DNA of 64,000 bases from Clostridiaceae bacterium (GCA_910575795.1 CAJTGE010000017.1:54226-118225), one strand, 5' to 3'. Shown: positions 23,772 to 32,840, numbered from the stretch's first letter. Notes: generated by a model from the letters alone, not told the origin. Numbers and translations are program-made.

Positions 23772-24014
23772 GATGGGGCATTGCCTTCTTTCTATGCGCC
23801 TTTTTGATTGCAATTTCCCAGAAAGTTACAATACTGATAGAAAGCTCCGCATCGTCCCATTCCATAGTTTCTGCTGCGGTAATTGCTCATCCGGCAAAAA
23901 TTTTATCGCATTCATGGCTTGGCGTTTTAATGTCATGATAAATATCTCCTGTTTTCCATCATGTAATGATGTGCCAGCCCCTCGTTTACAGCATGATTCC
24001 TAAATCATGCAATC

Positions 24015-24806
24015 TCAGTCATACATGCTCTCCATCTCCCATTTCCTCACCTGTCCTGTCGCGGCGTCGATTTCAAATTCGTATTCCATGGTTCCGTGGA
24101 AGAATTTGCCCTCATATATCATGCGCCCGTCCTCATAATCCGTTTCCACCTCTCCCCATGCCACGTCGGAGAGATTTAAGCCGGCCTGTTTTACGGCGAT
24201 CGCTTTGGCGGCTTCTATGCCGGATACGGCGCCCGTCTGCTGCGAAGCGCCGTCTGCCGCGTTCTGGGAGAGGGATTTTTTTATGTCATATTCCCAGCCG
24301 GTGATCTCGCCTGTGTTCCCATTTACCTCATATTTATATTCTTTGTAATCAGCAGTGCAGAAATCAATGTCGTACACGGTTCTGCCATGCTCGTATTCAT
24401 TTTCAAGTTTTACAAAGGTCACATTCTCCGCTTTCTGTCCGGCGTGCTCCAGGCAGAGCTCCTTTGCCCGGTCGAGGCTTACGGGTGCAGAGTTATTCCG
24501 GGACGCGGCGGGGGCCTTGGCCTCATACTCAACGCTCAGAATCATGCCGTCCGCCGCATTGATTTCGTAATCATATTCTTTGTAGTCCGCGGTCAGGAAC
24601 TTCACATCATAGACCATCCAGCCGTCGTCAGAGCCGCTCAGGGAGCGGATGTAGGTTACCTGCTCAGAGGTGCGGCCCGCGTGTTCCAGAGCAATGGATT
24701 TGGCCTTGTCTTCTGTGATCTGCGCTGCGAATGCGTTCATGGCCATCACCGCCGCCAAAGCGCCTGCCGCCAGTCCGGTTCCTGCTGCTGCGAATCGTTT
24801 TTTCAT
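24015..24806 (-). CDS. secreted protein with three PepSY domains
   Basis: The protein (263 aa from ATG 24806, set by GGAGGG) starts with a signal peptide (MKKRFAAAGTG...AVMAMNAFAA). Three PepSY modules follow, near residues 27-95, 107-175 and 195-263, each with the pattern ITEDKAKSIALEHAG..., VYDVKFLTADYKEYDYEINAADG. PepSY domains are small extracytoplasmic folds often thought to inhibit or chaperone secreted enzymes. There is no anchor, so it is probably secreted or wall-associated. It is monocistronic, facing away from nadE. Confidence 0.9.
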   Translation of the reverse strand: MKKRFAAAGTGLAAGALAAVMAMNAFAAQITEDKAKSIALEHAGRTSEQVTYIRSLSGSDDGWMVYDVKFLTADYKEYDYEINAADGMILSVEYEAKAPAASRNNSAPVSLDRAKELCLEHAGQKAENVTFVKLENEYEHGRTVYDIDFCTADYKEYKYEVNGNTGEITGWEYDIKKSLSQNAADGASQQTGAVSGIEAAKAIAVKQAGLNLSDVAWGEVETDYEDGRMIYEGKFFHGTMEYEFEIDAATGQVRKWEMESMYD

Positions 24807-25331
24807 ATCGTTTCCCTCCATAAATAAGATATATTTATACTATGCAGCCTTTCGCCGCGCCGCCCGGCATACCGTCTGCGTAACGGTCCAGATAATCTGG
24901 ACTGTCTTGCAGCCGCATTCCGGCCGGGTGCACACGAAGGGCTGTTATTTACCGGATTTCCATGCCGATGTACCTATCATACATGATAATAATTAAAAAT
25001 TCATGAAAATTATATTACTGCAAAATAAATTTTTTGCAGGAGGATATAAGATTGATAAAATGAATGCTCTGGCTGATATTCGGCATTTTCCGGCGTATAA
25101 TGCTGCCAACTGCCGGCGGACAGAGAGTACAGTGAAGTATACAGAAAATAGAACCGGGAAGTTTGCGTTAAAGCAAAATTTGATGGTGGATTTATCACTG
25201 AAATGGAGTATAATGAATTTAGAAGCATCGTTTCGGCGGCTGAATATGTTTTTTCATGTCCGGCTTTATCGAATGAAGGTGTTGCAATATTTTAATTCAA
25301 TATAGAAAAAAGTGAAAGGACAGGCTAAGCA
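24807..25331. other. 525-base non-coding gap before nadE
   Basis: The gap carries the PepSY promoter region and the leader of nadE. A hairpin CTGCAAAA / TTTTGCAG is at 25018-25039 with AGGAGG right after it, opening a 100-codon ORF (25003-25305) whose product is AT-driven and unlike a real protein. A TATAAT is at 25209-25214 without a good -35 box. No gene or known riboswitch is recognised. Confidence 0.5.
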
Positions 25332-27245
25332 ATGATAAGAGATGGTTTTATCCGCGTTGCGGCGTCAACGCCGGAGGTACGGGTAGCGGACGTGGAATTT
25401 AACAGGGAGCAAATCTGCAAAGGGATTGAGGAGGCTAAGGCGCAGGGAGCGGCTGTCCTGGTATTTCCGGAGCTGGCGCTGACAGGCTATACGTGCGGAG
25501 AGCTGTTTATGCAGAAGCCCCTGCTCTCCAAAGTGAGGGGCGAGCTTGAAAAGCTGATTGATTTCACAAAGGGCAGCGATATGCTGATCTTTGCCGGCCT
25601 TCCGTGGGAGTATAATCATAAGCTCTACAACACGGCGGCGGCCATCCAGAACGGCCGGCTTCTGGGCCTGATACCAAAGCGCTGGCTGCCGAATTATTCT
25701 GAATTTTACGAGCTCCGGTATTTTAATCCGGGCTGGGAGGATGTGATATACGTCCCGTGGGAGGACGGACAGGTCCCGATGGGGAGCCGCCTTCTGTTTC
25801 GGTGCGCGGATATGGATAATTTTGTGGTGGGCGCGGAGATCTGCGAGGATGTGTGGGTCTTAAATCCCCCCAGCATCGCCCATGCGTCGGCAGGCGCTAC
25901 GGTGATTGTAAACTGCTCGGCGAGCGACGAGGCCACGGGAAAAAGCGATTACAGGAGGAGCCTTATAAGCGGCCAGTCGGCCAGGCTGTTATGCGCGTAT
26001 GTGTACGCAAATGCAGGCGAGGGGGAATCCACGCAGGATCTGGTATTCGGCGGCCAGAACATGATTGCGGAAAACGGCGCGGTGCTGGCGGAATCGGCGC
26101 GCTTTGCGAACGGGACTATCTATGCCGATGTGGATCTGGAGCGGCTGGAGTGTGAGCGCCGCCGCATGACTACCTACCAGACCGAGGGAAGGGAGCGCTA
26201 TACCTTCGTTGACTTTTCCATGGCTTTCGGGGAGCAGGAATTAAGGCGGAAGATCGATCCGTCCCCGTTTGTGCCCCACGACGAGGAGGGGAGAAACAGA
26301 CGGTGCGAGGAGATCCTGTCGATTCAGGCCATGGGACTGAAAAAACGGTTAAAGCACACAAATTGTAAATGCGCCGTGGTCGGCATTTCCGGGGGACTTG
26401 ATTCCACGCTGGCGCTCCTTGTGTCAGTGCGCGCCTTTGATCTCCTGGGCCTTCCGAGAAAGGATATTATCGCAGTGACCATGCCGTGCTTTGGCACCAC
26501 AGACAGGACGTACCACAACGCCTGCCTGATGGCGGAAAAGCTGGGAGTTTCTCTCATGGAGGTGGACATCAAAGAAGCTGTAACCGTCCATTTCCGCGAT
26601 ATCGCGCAGGATCCGGCAAAGCATGACGTGACATATGAAAATTCACAGGCCAGGGAGCGGACCCAGGTTTTGATGGATACCGCCAACCAGCGCGGCGGCA
26701 TGGTGATCGGAACCGGGGACATGTCCGAGCTGGCGCTGGGCTGGGCCACGTACAATGGGGATCACATGTCCATGTACGGGGTAAACGCTTCCGTCCCCAA
26801 GACGCTGGTTCGCCATCTCGTGCGCTATTTTGCCGACACCTGCGGGGAAAAGGCGCTTTCTGAGGTGCTGCTGGACGTGCTCGACACGCCGGTAAGCCCG
26901 GAGCTTCTGCCGCCGGAAGACGGGAAAATCGCCCAGAAGACCGAGGATCTGGTGGGTCCCTATGAGCTGCATGATTTCTTCCTCTACTATATCCTGCGTT
27001 TCGGCTACCATCCGGGTAAGATTTACCGTCTGGCGAAAAGGGCTTTTGAGGGGGCGTATGCGGATGAGACGATTTTAAAATGGCTCAGGGTATTTTACCG
27101 CCGCTTCTTCAGCCAGCAGTTTAAGCGCTCCTGCCTGCCCGACGGCCCCAAGGTGGGATCTGCCGCCGTATCCCCGCGGGGCGATCTGCGGATGCCGAGC
27201 GACGCCTGCGGCAGGCTGTGGCTGGAGGAGCTGGAGCAGATGTGA
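25332..27245 (+). CDS. nadE: glutamine-dependent NAD+ synthetase
   Basis: NadE makes NAD from nicotinate adenine dinucleotide using ammonia from glutamine. The 637-residue protein has an N-terminal nitrilase-fold glutaminase (1-290) with Glu in LVFPELALTGYTCGELF, Lys in LIPKRWLPNY and Cys in VGAEICEDVWVLNPPS. The C-terminal synthetase (about 320-637) has the ATP pyrophosphatase P-loop VVGISGGLDSTLALLV and MVIGTGDMSELALGW. The ATG follows an AAAGGACAGG-type ribosome site. It is a separate unit from the neighbours. Confidence 0.96.
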   Translation: MIRDGFIRVAASTPEVRVADVEFNREQICKGIEEAKAQGAAVLVFPELALTGYTCGELFMQKPLLSKVRGELEKLIDFTKGSDMLIFAGLPWEYNHKLYNTAAAIQNGRLLGLIPKRWLPNYSEFYELRYFNPGWEDVIYVPWEDGQVPMGSRLLFRCADMDNFVVGAEICEDVWVLNPPSIAHASAGATVIVNCSASDEATGKSDYRRSLISGQSARLLCAYVYANAGEGESTQDLVFGGQNMIAENGAVLAESARFANGTIYADVDLERLECERRRMTTYQTEGRERYTFVDFSMAFGEQELRRKIDPSPFVPHDEEGRNRRCEEILSIQAMGLKKRLKHTNCKCAVVGISGGLDSTLALLVSVRAFDLLGLPRKDIIAVTMPCFGTTDRTYHNACLMAEKLGVSLMEVDIKEAVTVHFRDIAQDPAKHDVTYENSQARERTQVLMDTANQRGGMVIGTGDMSELALGWATYNGDHMSMYGVNASVPKTLVRHLVRYFADTCGEKALSEVLLDVLDTPVSPELLPPEDGKIAQKTEDLVGPYELHDFFLYYILRFGYHPGKIYRLAKRAFEGAYADETILKWLRVFYRRFFSQQFKRSCLPDGPKVGSAAVSPRGDLRMPSDACGRLWLEELEQM

Positions 27246-27397
27246 GGAGCTCCCTGTGCTGAAATGCCGTAACAGTTCAGATGCCAATGGCGGGATGGCG
27301 TTTATCGTGGGGAGGCCGCCAGCGCTGGCTATGTCATCCCGGGCCTGGAAGTAATCTCATCCCGCCGATCAATGTATAGAAGGATGGAAAAAGAGAT

Positions 27398-28234
27398 ATG
27401 ATAACAAGTACAGGAAATAACCGCATCCGGGCCGTATCCGCCCTGGTAAAAAAAGCAAAAGCCAGGCGGGAGCAGAAGCTTTTCATAGCAGAGGGCCCCA
27501 AGCTCTTTTCAGAGCTCCCGAGGACGCATCTCAGGGAGACATACGTATCCGAGAGCTTTCTGAAATTGCGCGCAGAGCGCGCAGACGCGCTTTTAAAGGG
27601 CTGCAGCTATGAGATCGTCTCGGATGAAGTCATGCGCTATCTGTCCGACACCCAGACGCCTCAGGGAATCCTGGCCGTTGCAGAGCAGTTCTCCTATACG
27701 CTGTCAGACTTAACGGCAGAGCCGGCGCACCTCCTAATCCTGGAAACGCTGCAGGATCCCGGAAACCTTGGAACCCTCATCCGCGCGGCAGAGGGCGCCG
27801 GCGCGACCGGGATCGTGATGAACACGGAAACCGCTGATATCTACAACCCCAAGGTCATCCGCTCCGCCATGGGCTCCGTCTTCCGCATGCCGTTCGTATA
27901 TGTAAAGGATTTAAGGGAAACCCTCCTGACGCTCAAAAAGTCAGGAATCTGCCTGTATGCGGCGCATCTAAAGGGATCCGCCGCATATGACAGCGCGGAT
28001 TATACAAAGAGCGCGGGCTTCCTGATCGGAAATGAGGCGGGCGGCCTGACAGATGAGACAGCCGCCCTGGCCGATAAGGCTGTGCGGATACCGATGGAGG
28101 GGCGGGTAGAGTCTTTGAATGCCGCGGTGGCGGCTTCGGTGCTGATGTTCGAGGCGGCGAGGCAGAGAAGGAGCGGGAGCGGGGTTCCGTTGAATATAGT
28201 GCCTGTCTCTGGCCCCTGCCGCGATAACATATAG
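27398..28234 (+). CDS. SpoU-family RNA 2'-O-ribose methyltransferase
   Basis: The protein (278 aa) has an N-terminal RNA-binding domain (NRIRAVSALVKKAKARREQK, LFIAEGPKLF) and a C-terminal SPOUT domain with the knot motifs LETLQDPGNLGTLIRAAEGAG, LIGNEAGGLTDE and IPMEGRVESLNAAVAASVLMFE shown in parts. Such enzymes methylate 23S rRNA or tRNA. The normal end would be near EAARQR; the last 20 residues (SGSGVPLNIVPVSGPCRDNI) are translated from a fragment of the dispersed palindromic repeat, so the natural stop has been replaced. Confidence 0.93.
   Translation: MITSTGNNRIRAVSALVKKAKARREQKLFIAEGPKLFSELPRTHLRETYVSESFLKLRAERADALLKGCSYEIVSDEVMRYLSDTQTPQGILAVAEQFSYTLSDLTAEPAHLLILETLQDPGNLGTLIRAAEGAGATGIVMNTETADIYNPKVIRSAMGSVFRMPFVYVKDLRETLLTLKKSGICLYAAHLKGSAAYDSADYTKSAGFLIGNEAGGLTDETAALADKAVRIPMEGRVESLNAAVAASVLMFEAARQRRSGSGVPLNIVPVSGPCRDNI
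28171..28225 (-). repeat. half copy of the covarying-arm repeat at a gene end
   Basis: GAGCGGGAGCGGGGTTCCG followed by TTGAATATAG matches the right end of copy A (1690-1714) closely. The rest of the element and the opposite arm are missing. The sequence is read in frame as the C-terminus of the SpoU-type methyltransferase. Confidence 0.75.
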
Positions 28235-28329
28235 CCTGCAACACCGCCCCTTAGTCTATAATGCCGCCTGTCCCAACCGCCAATCACAATCTGTCAGAAA
28301 AACTTAAGAATGAAATTTCCTTCCAAATG

Positions 28330-28358
28330 TTGATTAATGTCTGAAAATATCATATAAT
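28330..28358 (+). promoter_or_regulatory. promoter of the nfeD-SPFH operon
   Basis: TTGATT at 28330-28335 and TATAAT at 28353-28358 are separated by 17 bases, about 40 bases before the NfeD ribosome site GGGAGAGA. Confidence 0.75.
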
Positions 28359-28405
28359 GATACAAAAGAACATTTCCATATCGCATATGGAAGGGAGAGA
28401 TAAGT

Positions 28406-28840
28406 ATGGCATGGAAGATCTGGATTGCAGTTTTTGTGGTTCTGATCGTGATTGAGGCGGCTACCATGGCTCTTACGACCATCTGGTTTGCAGGCGGGGC
28501 GCTGGCCGCGTTTGCGCTGTCGCTGATGGACGTGGGGAAAAACGGCCAGCTTGCCGTGTTTTTTCTGGTGTCCTGCGCGCTTTTATTTTTTACCAGGCCA
28601 TTTGTGATCAGACACGTCAACCGGAATACGGTAAAGACAAACGTGGAGGATCTGGTGGGGAAAAAAGCGAGGATCACATCAGATGTGGATAATGACTTAT
28701 CTGCCGGCACTGCTGTGGTGGGAGGCCAGGAGTGGTCAGCGCGGTCCGCAGACGGGACGCCGATCAGGAGCGGCGAGATGGTAAGGATCGAGTCCGTGTC
28801 CGGAGTGAAGCTGATGGTCAGGAAAATGGAGGAGATTTAG
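28406..28840 (+). CDS. NfeD-like membrane protein
   Basis: The 144-residue protein has two to three transmembrane helices in residues 1-75 (IAVFVVLIVIEAATMALTTI, AVFFLVSCALLFFTRPFV) and a C-terminal OB-fold NfeD domain (about 85-144; EDLVGKKARITSDVDNDLSAG, VGGQEWSARSADGTPIRSGE shown in parts). Short NfeD proteins act with SPFH proteins in membrane microdomains. The next gene, starting 2 bases after its stop, is an SPFH protein, so the standard pair is complete. Confidence 0.93.
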   Translation: MAWKIWIAVFVVLIVIEAATMALTTIWFAGGALAAFALSLMDVGKNGQLAVFFLVSCALLFFTRPFVIRHVNRNTVKTNVEDLVGKKARITSDVDNDLSAGTAVVGGQEWSARSADGTPIRSGEMVRIESVSGVKLMVRKMEEI

Positions 28841-28841
28841 A

Positions 28842-29768
28842 ATGGGAACCTTTTTAGCTTTTGTTATTCTTGTCGTGATTGCACTGCTGGTGCTTGCTTC
28901 CTGTATCAGGATTGTGCCGCAGGCGCAGGCTCTGGTTATGGAGCGTCTGGGGGCGTATATGGACACATGGTCCGTGGGCGTGCATTTCAAGGCCCCGTTT
29001 ATTGACCGCGTGGCCAAGCGCGTGGTATTGAAGGAGCAGGTGGTGGATTTCGCGCCGCAGCCGGTTATCACCAAGGACAATGTGACGATGAAGATTGATA
29101 CGGTCGTATTTTTTCAGATTACGGATCCGAAGCTGTTTGCGTATGGCGTGGAAAACCCGATCATGGCGATTGAAAACCTGACCGCTACCACGCTGCGCAA
29201 TATTATCGGCGATCTGGAGCTTGACCAGACGCTGACCTCCAGGGAGACGATCAATACCAAGATGCGCTCCGCCCTGGATGTGGCCACGGATCCGTGGGGC
29301 ATTAAGGTAAACCGCGTGGAGCTTAAGAATATCATTCCTCCGGCAGCCATCCAGGACGCGATGGAAAAGCAGATGAAGGCCGAGCGCGAGCGCCGGGAGG
29401 CGATCCTGAAGGCCGAGGGTGAGAAGAAATCCACGATTCTGGTAGCAGAGGGAAAGAAAGAGTCCGCGATCCTTGAGGCGGAGGCGGAGAAGGAGGCGGC
29501 GATCCTGCGCGCGGAGGCGGAGAAGGAGAAGATGATCCGTGAGGCAGAGGGCCGTGCGGAGGCGATCATGAAGGTGCAGCAGGCCAATGCAGACGGCATC
29601 CGCTTTATCAAAGAGGCCGGGGCCGATGAAGCCGTGCTCCGGTTAAAGAGCCTGGAAGCTTTTGCACAGGCGGCGGACGGCAAGGCGACGAAGATCATCA
29701 TCCCGTCCGATATCCAGGGGATTGCGGGACTGGTAAAAAGTATTGCCGAAGTAGGCGCAAAGAATTAA
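28842..29768 (+). CDS. SPFH/stomatin-like (QmcA-type) membrane protein
   Basis: The protein (308 aa) has one N-terminal transmembrane helix (FLAFVILVVIALLVLASCI), an SPFH/band-7 domain (about 25-190; VPQAQALVMERLGAYMDTWS, LKEQVVDFAPQPVITKDNVT, GELELDQTLTSR-like), and an Ala/Glu-rich coiled coil (about 180-240) with repeated EAEKEAAILRAEAEK units. It scaffolds oligomers on the membrane, probably with the NfeD partner. A strong terminator follows at 29780-29831. Confidence 0.94.
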   Translation: MGTFLAFVILVVIALLVLASCIRIVPQAQALVMERLGAYMDTWSVGVHFKAPFIDRVAKRVVLKEQVVDFAPQPVITKDNVTMKIDTVVFFQITDPKLFAYGVENPIMAIENLTATTLRNIIGDLELDQTLTSRETINTKMRSALDVATDPWGIKVNRVELKNIIPPAAIQDAMEKQMKAERERREAILKAEGEKKSTILVAEGKKESAILEAEAEKEAAILRAEAEKEKMIREAEGRAEAIMKVQQANADGIRFIKEAGADEAVLRLKSLEAFAQAADGKATKIIIPSDIQGIAGLVKSIAEVGAKN

Positions 29769-29779
29769 CGAGTGAGAGG

Positions 29780-29831
29780 AAACCGGATTGCTCCAGCCAG
29801 GGGACACAGGCTGGAGCAATCCGGTTTTTTT
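29780..29831 (+). terminator. intrinsic terminator after the SPFH gene
   Basis: A 19-bp perfect stem (29780-29798 with 29809-29827) encloses a 10-base loop and runs into seven T (29825-29831). It begins 12 bases after the SPFH stop. This is the clearest factor-independent terminator in the window. Confidence 0.95.
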
Positions 29832-29905
29832 GCGCGGGGCCGCGCGGCGGAATATGCTGTTGACATGTAACTGTTATCAATGAAAGCGAAACAGGATGGT
29901 AAGCT

Positions 29906-31114
29906 ATGGAAGATGAGTTAAAAGACAGGAAAAAGAAGAATCCCTGCCGTCTGGTTGAGAGCATCCGGTCAGGGCCGGAGTCTGTGCGCATTCCCCGCGA
30001 TCGGGAGTACGGCGTGGTGCTGGAGGGCGGAGGCGCGAAAGGGGCGTTTCAGATCGGGGCCTGGCGCGCGCTTTCCGAGGCCGGAATCCGCATCAGGGGG
30101 ATTTCGGGGGTTTCGGTCGGGGCGTTAAACGGGGCCCTTATGTGTATGGACGACTTAGACCTGGCGGAAAAACTGTGGGGCACGCTTGGTTACTCCCAGA
30201 TCCTTGGCCGTGAGCCGGAATCCGGAAGTCTGAAAGAAACAGCCGGGGAATTCAGACGGCTTTTCAGAGAGCGCGGAATCGACACCGCCCCTTTAAAGCG
30301 CTTAATCCGTGAAACCATTGACGAACAAAAAATCCGCACATCGCCCAGGGAGCTTTTCGTCACCACTTTTTCCCTAAGCGACATGGAGCTCATGAAAAAG
30401 GATGTCAAAACCATGCCGGAAGGAGAGATCGCTGATATCCTGATGGCCAGCGCCTATTTCCCGGCATTTAAACAGGAGCGCCTGGGCGGCAAATTTTACA
30501 TGGACGGAGGCGGATTCAACAATGTCCCCGCCGACGTCCTCCTTGAACGCGGCTACAAAGACATCATCATCATCCGCATCTACGGTCCCGGCCTGGACAG
30601 CGAAAAACGCCTGAAAATCCCGGAAGGAACCGCCATATACCACATCGCCCCAAGAGAAGACTTAGGCGGCGTCCTTGAATTCGGCCGAAAACGGATCCGC
30701 AAAAGCCTGGCCCTCGGCTACCTGGAAGGCTGCCGCCTCCTGTACGGCCTTTCCGGCCGCCGCTACTACATCCAGGCCCCCCACAGCGAAGCGTACTATT
30801 TTGACCGCATGATGACAGAGCTCGACTTCTACAAAAGCTGCCTTGAATCCATCCTGGAGCCGGACGCCGCCGCCTCCATAACCCGGTACCGCTTCTGCAC
30901 AGAAACCCTGTTCCCCAGACTCGCCCTGCGCCTGGGCCTTGCGCAGGGCTGGGATTACCGCGCTCTCTATATAGCCCTCCTCGAAGATCTGGCAGCGACG
31001 GCCGGTATACTGCGCTACCATATATATGCAGACAGCGAACTGTCCCTTGAAGTAAAACGCTCCCTGCAAAAAAGCGCCGCCGCGCCGTTTATCCGCCGCC
31101 TTGTGTCGGAATAA
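29906..31114 (+). CDS. patatin-like phospholipase
   Basis: The protein (402 aa) has the patatin fold: the oxyanion loop GGGAKGAFQIG, the nucleophile Ser in GVSVGALNG and the dyad Asp in MDGGGFNNVP. These form the Ser-Asp dyad of a lipid acyl hydrolase. No signal peptide or membrane anchor is seen; the first 35 residues are basic. The extra C-terminal half is not assigned. Codon use changes within the gene: up to about 30230 the coding strand is G-rich like its neighbours, and from about 30290 on it is C-rich. Confidence 0.92.
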   Translation: MEDELKDRKKKNPCRLVESIRSGPESVRIPRDREYGVVLEGGGAKGAFQIGAWRALSEAGIRIRGISGVSVGALNGALMCMDDLDLAEKLWGTLGYSQILGREPESGSLKETAGEFRRLFRERGIDTAPLKRLIRETIDEQKIRTSPRELFVTTFSLSDMELMKKDVKTMPEGEIADILMASAYFPAFKQERLGGKFYMDGGGFNNVPADVLLERGYKDIIIIRIYGPGLDSEKRLKIPEGTAIYHIAPREDLGGVLEFGRKRIRKSLALGYLEGCRLLYGLSGRRYYIQAPHSEAYYFDRMMTELDFYKSCLESILEPDAAASITRYRFCTETLFPRLALRLGLAQGWDYRALYIALLEDLAATAGILRYHIYADSELSLEVKRSLQKSAAAPFIRRLVSE

Positions 31115-31160
31115 ACGCTTGTCCGGTTTGCGATCCCGATCCCGGCCAGCCGGAAACGTA

Positions 31161-31298
31161 GCCAGCGGCAGGTTCTATATCCATAAGGAACCCGTAGAAA
31201 ACCGCCGGCGCTTAGCGAGGTCTCTTCGAGCTTAGCGTCCGCTGCGTTTTTCTCCGGGCGGAAGAGGGGATCCGTTGGATATAGAACCTGCCGCTGGC
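31161..31298 (-). repeat. palindromic covarying-arm repeat, copy C
   Basis: Full copy of 138 bp in reverse orientation to copy B. The outer arms 31161-31183 and 31276-31298 pair perfectly over 23 bp (GCCAGCGGCAGGTTCTATAT... and its complement). The core matches the others (GGAACCCGTAGAAAACCGCC, CTTAGCGAGGTCTCTTCGAG, CGCTGCGTTTTTCTCCGGGC). It lies after the patatin gene and before the promoter at 31374. Confidence 0.9.
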
Positions 31299-31373
31299 GG
31301 CCCCCTCACGTCCGTCATTTAGGCCCAAACAATATCCCCGCTCCCAAGCGCGCCATATAAAATAACGATTCTT

Positions 31374-31402
31374 TTGACAAACTCCGCACTTTTATGTAAA
31401 AT
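31374..31402 (+). promoter_or_regulatory. promoter upstream of small membrane protein and birA
   Basis: TTGACA at 31374-31379 and TAAAAT at 31397-31402 are separated by 17 bases. An AAGGAGAG ribosome site follows at 31416-31423. Any ORF start upstream of this point is therefore unlikely to be used. Confidence 0.8.
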
Positions 31403-31424
31403 GAAGGAGAACTATAAGGAGAGA

Positions 31425-31739
31425 ATGATAACTATGTTGCAGGAAAAAAGAAGAGGCGGCAGAAATTCCCGCGTTGCGCTGGACATATTTCACATCGCAA
31501 CAGGCGTAATCATGGTCATTTTTGCCGTTCTGGCATTTTTAAATCCGGAGGAAAACCGTATTTTGTTCCCGGCCATTTTTCTACTGGCGGCGATTCTGAA
31601 TGTGGTCAACGGATATGACTGTTTCAGGGAAAACCGCAGAAACGGGAAAAAGAGAATGGCCGGGATTGCCCTGATGGCGGTAGGGATTGCGTTGTTCCTG
31701 CTGTGCGTTTTGAGCTCGCTTACGATATGGTGGGGGTGA
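31425..31739 (+). CDS. small three-helix membrane protein, 104 aa
   Basis: This small membrane protein of unknown function has three hydrophobic segments (LDIFHIATGVIMVIFAVLAF; LFPAIFLLAAILNVVNGY; MAGIALMAVGIALFLLCVLS) and a basic N-terminus and loop. The start is either ATG 31425 or ATG 31434; AAGGAGAG is 3 or 12 bases away, so neither spacing is ideal. It ends 6 bases before birA and probably shares its transcript. Confidence 0.75.
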   Translation: MITMLQEKRRGGRNSRVALDIFHIATGVIMVIFAVLAFLNPEENRILFPAIFLLAAILNVVNGYDCFRENRRNGKKRMAGIALMAVGIALFLLCVLSSLTIWWG

Positions 31740-31745
31740 TTTGCA

Positions 31746-32726
31746 ATGAAGACAAAGGTGCTTCGGATGTTAAAGGAAGCGGACGGTTATCTGTCCGGAC
31801 AGGAGCTGTGCGGGCGGCTGCATGTTTCGCGCACCGCGGTTTGGAAGGTGGTAAAGCAGCTTGAGGAAGAGGGGTATGAGATCGAGGCTGTCCGAAACAG
31901 GGGATACTGCCTTAAGAGGGCGGCGGATATCTTAAGCCGCGCCGAGCTGGAGAGCGGTATGCAGACCGAATGGGCCGGGCGGAATGTGCTGTATTTTGAT
32001 GAGACAGATTCCACGAACACAGAGGCCAAGCGGGCCGCGGAGGCGGGAGCGCCGCATGGGACGCTGGCTGTGGCGGATTATCAGACTATGGGAAAGGGGC
32101 GCAGGGGAAGGAACTGGACCTCCCCCAGGGGAGTCGGGATCTGGATGAGCATTCTCATAAGGCCCGCCCTGCACCCGTCCTGCGCTTCGATGCTGACGCT
32201 TGTGGCCGCGCTGGCTGTGGCGGACGGGATAAAACGGATCTGCGGGCTGGACAGCCGGATCAAATGGCCGAATGATGTGGTGATAAACGGAAAGAAGGTC
32301 TGCGGGATCCTGACAGAGATGAGCACAGAGCTGGAGTGTATCAATTATGTGGTAACCGGGATCGGCATCAATGCCAATATTGAATCGTTTCCGGAGGAGA
32401 TCCGGGATGTGGCGGCTTCTTTGTACCTTGAGACAGGAAAACGGGTGAAGAGAAGCAGGCTGATTGGGGCGGTCATGGAGGCATATGAGGGCTATTACAG
32501 CCGTTTCATGGAGCGCGGCGATATGTCAGGGCTTCTGGATGCGTATAACGGCCTTCTGGCCAACCGGGACAATGCGGTCCGCGTGCTGGATCCCGAGGAT
32601 GAATATACGGGAACCGCGCTGGGGATCGACCCCATGGGCCGGCTTTTGGTCAGGACAGACGACGGCTTCATAAGGAGCGTCCTCTCCGGCGAGGTGTCGG
32701 TGCGGGGGATATATGGGTATGTCTAG
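31746..32726 (+). CDS. birA: bifunctional biotin ligase / biotin repressor BirA
   Basis: BirA activates biotin to biotinyl-AMP, attaches it to carrier proteins, and, in this two-domain form, represses biotin genes. Residues 1-62 form the HTH_11 domain (LSGQELCGRLHVSRTAVWKV, RNRGYCL). The ligase domain follows with GKGRRGRNWTSPRG (biotinyl-AMP loop), IKWPNDVVINGKKVCGILTE and the C-terminal SH3-like domain (GTALGIDPMGRLLV). The length of 326 residues is normal. No biotin operator was recognised nearby. Confidence 0.95.
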   Translation: MKTKVLRMLKEADGYLSGQELCGRLHVSRTAVWKVVKQLEEEGYEIEAVRNRGYCLKRAADILSRAELESGMQTEWAGRNVLYFDETDSTNTEAKRAAEAGAPHGTLAVADYQTMGKGRRGRNWTSPRGVGIWMSILIRPALHPSCASMLTLVAALAVADGIKRICGLDSRIKWPNDVVINGKKVCGILTEMSTELECINYVVTGIGINANIESFPEEIRDVAASLYLETGKRVKRSRLIGAVMEAYEGYYSRFMERGDMSGLLDAYNGLLANRDNAVRVLDPEDEYTGTALGIDPMGRLLVRTDDGFIRSVLSGEVSVRGIYGYV

Positions 32727-32727
32727 T

Positions 32728-32824
32728 ACAGCATTTTTTAAATAACCGGACTATAAAAACACTATATCTATAGGTGTTTTCGGCTATAATAAAGTCCAGT
32801 TAATTAGTGAACGATGTACTAGTA
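32728..32824. repeat. imperfect palindromic element between birA and mutY
   Basis: This AT-rich segment starts TCTAGTACAGC and ends GATGTACTAGTA, with inner arms CGGACT / AAGTCC and a central AAACAC...GTGTTT around TATATCTATA. It can form one long imperfect hairpin. The TACAGC ends resemble the palindromes at 16527 and 63247. It may be a small mobile element or the birA terminator; a T-run is not present at the base. Confidence 0.5.
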
Positions 32825-32840
32825 CAGGAGACGACGGGAA

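Noticed and set aside
23772..24014. Open frames in the gap between tcdA and the PepSY gene
   Set aside because: No ribosome sites and no protein-like composition.
25003..25305. A 100-codon ORF before nadE
   Set aside because: AT-driven composition, no domain pattern and no terminator; most likely leader sequence.
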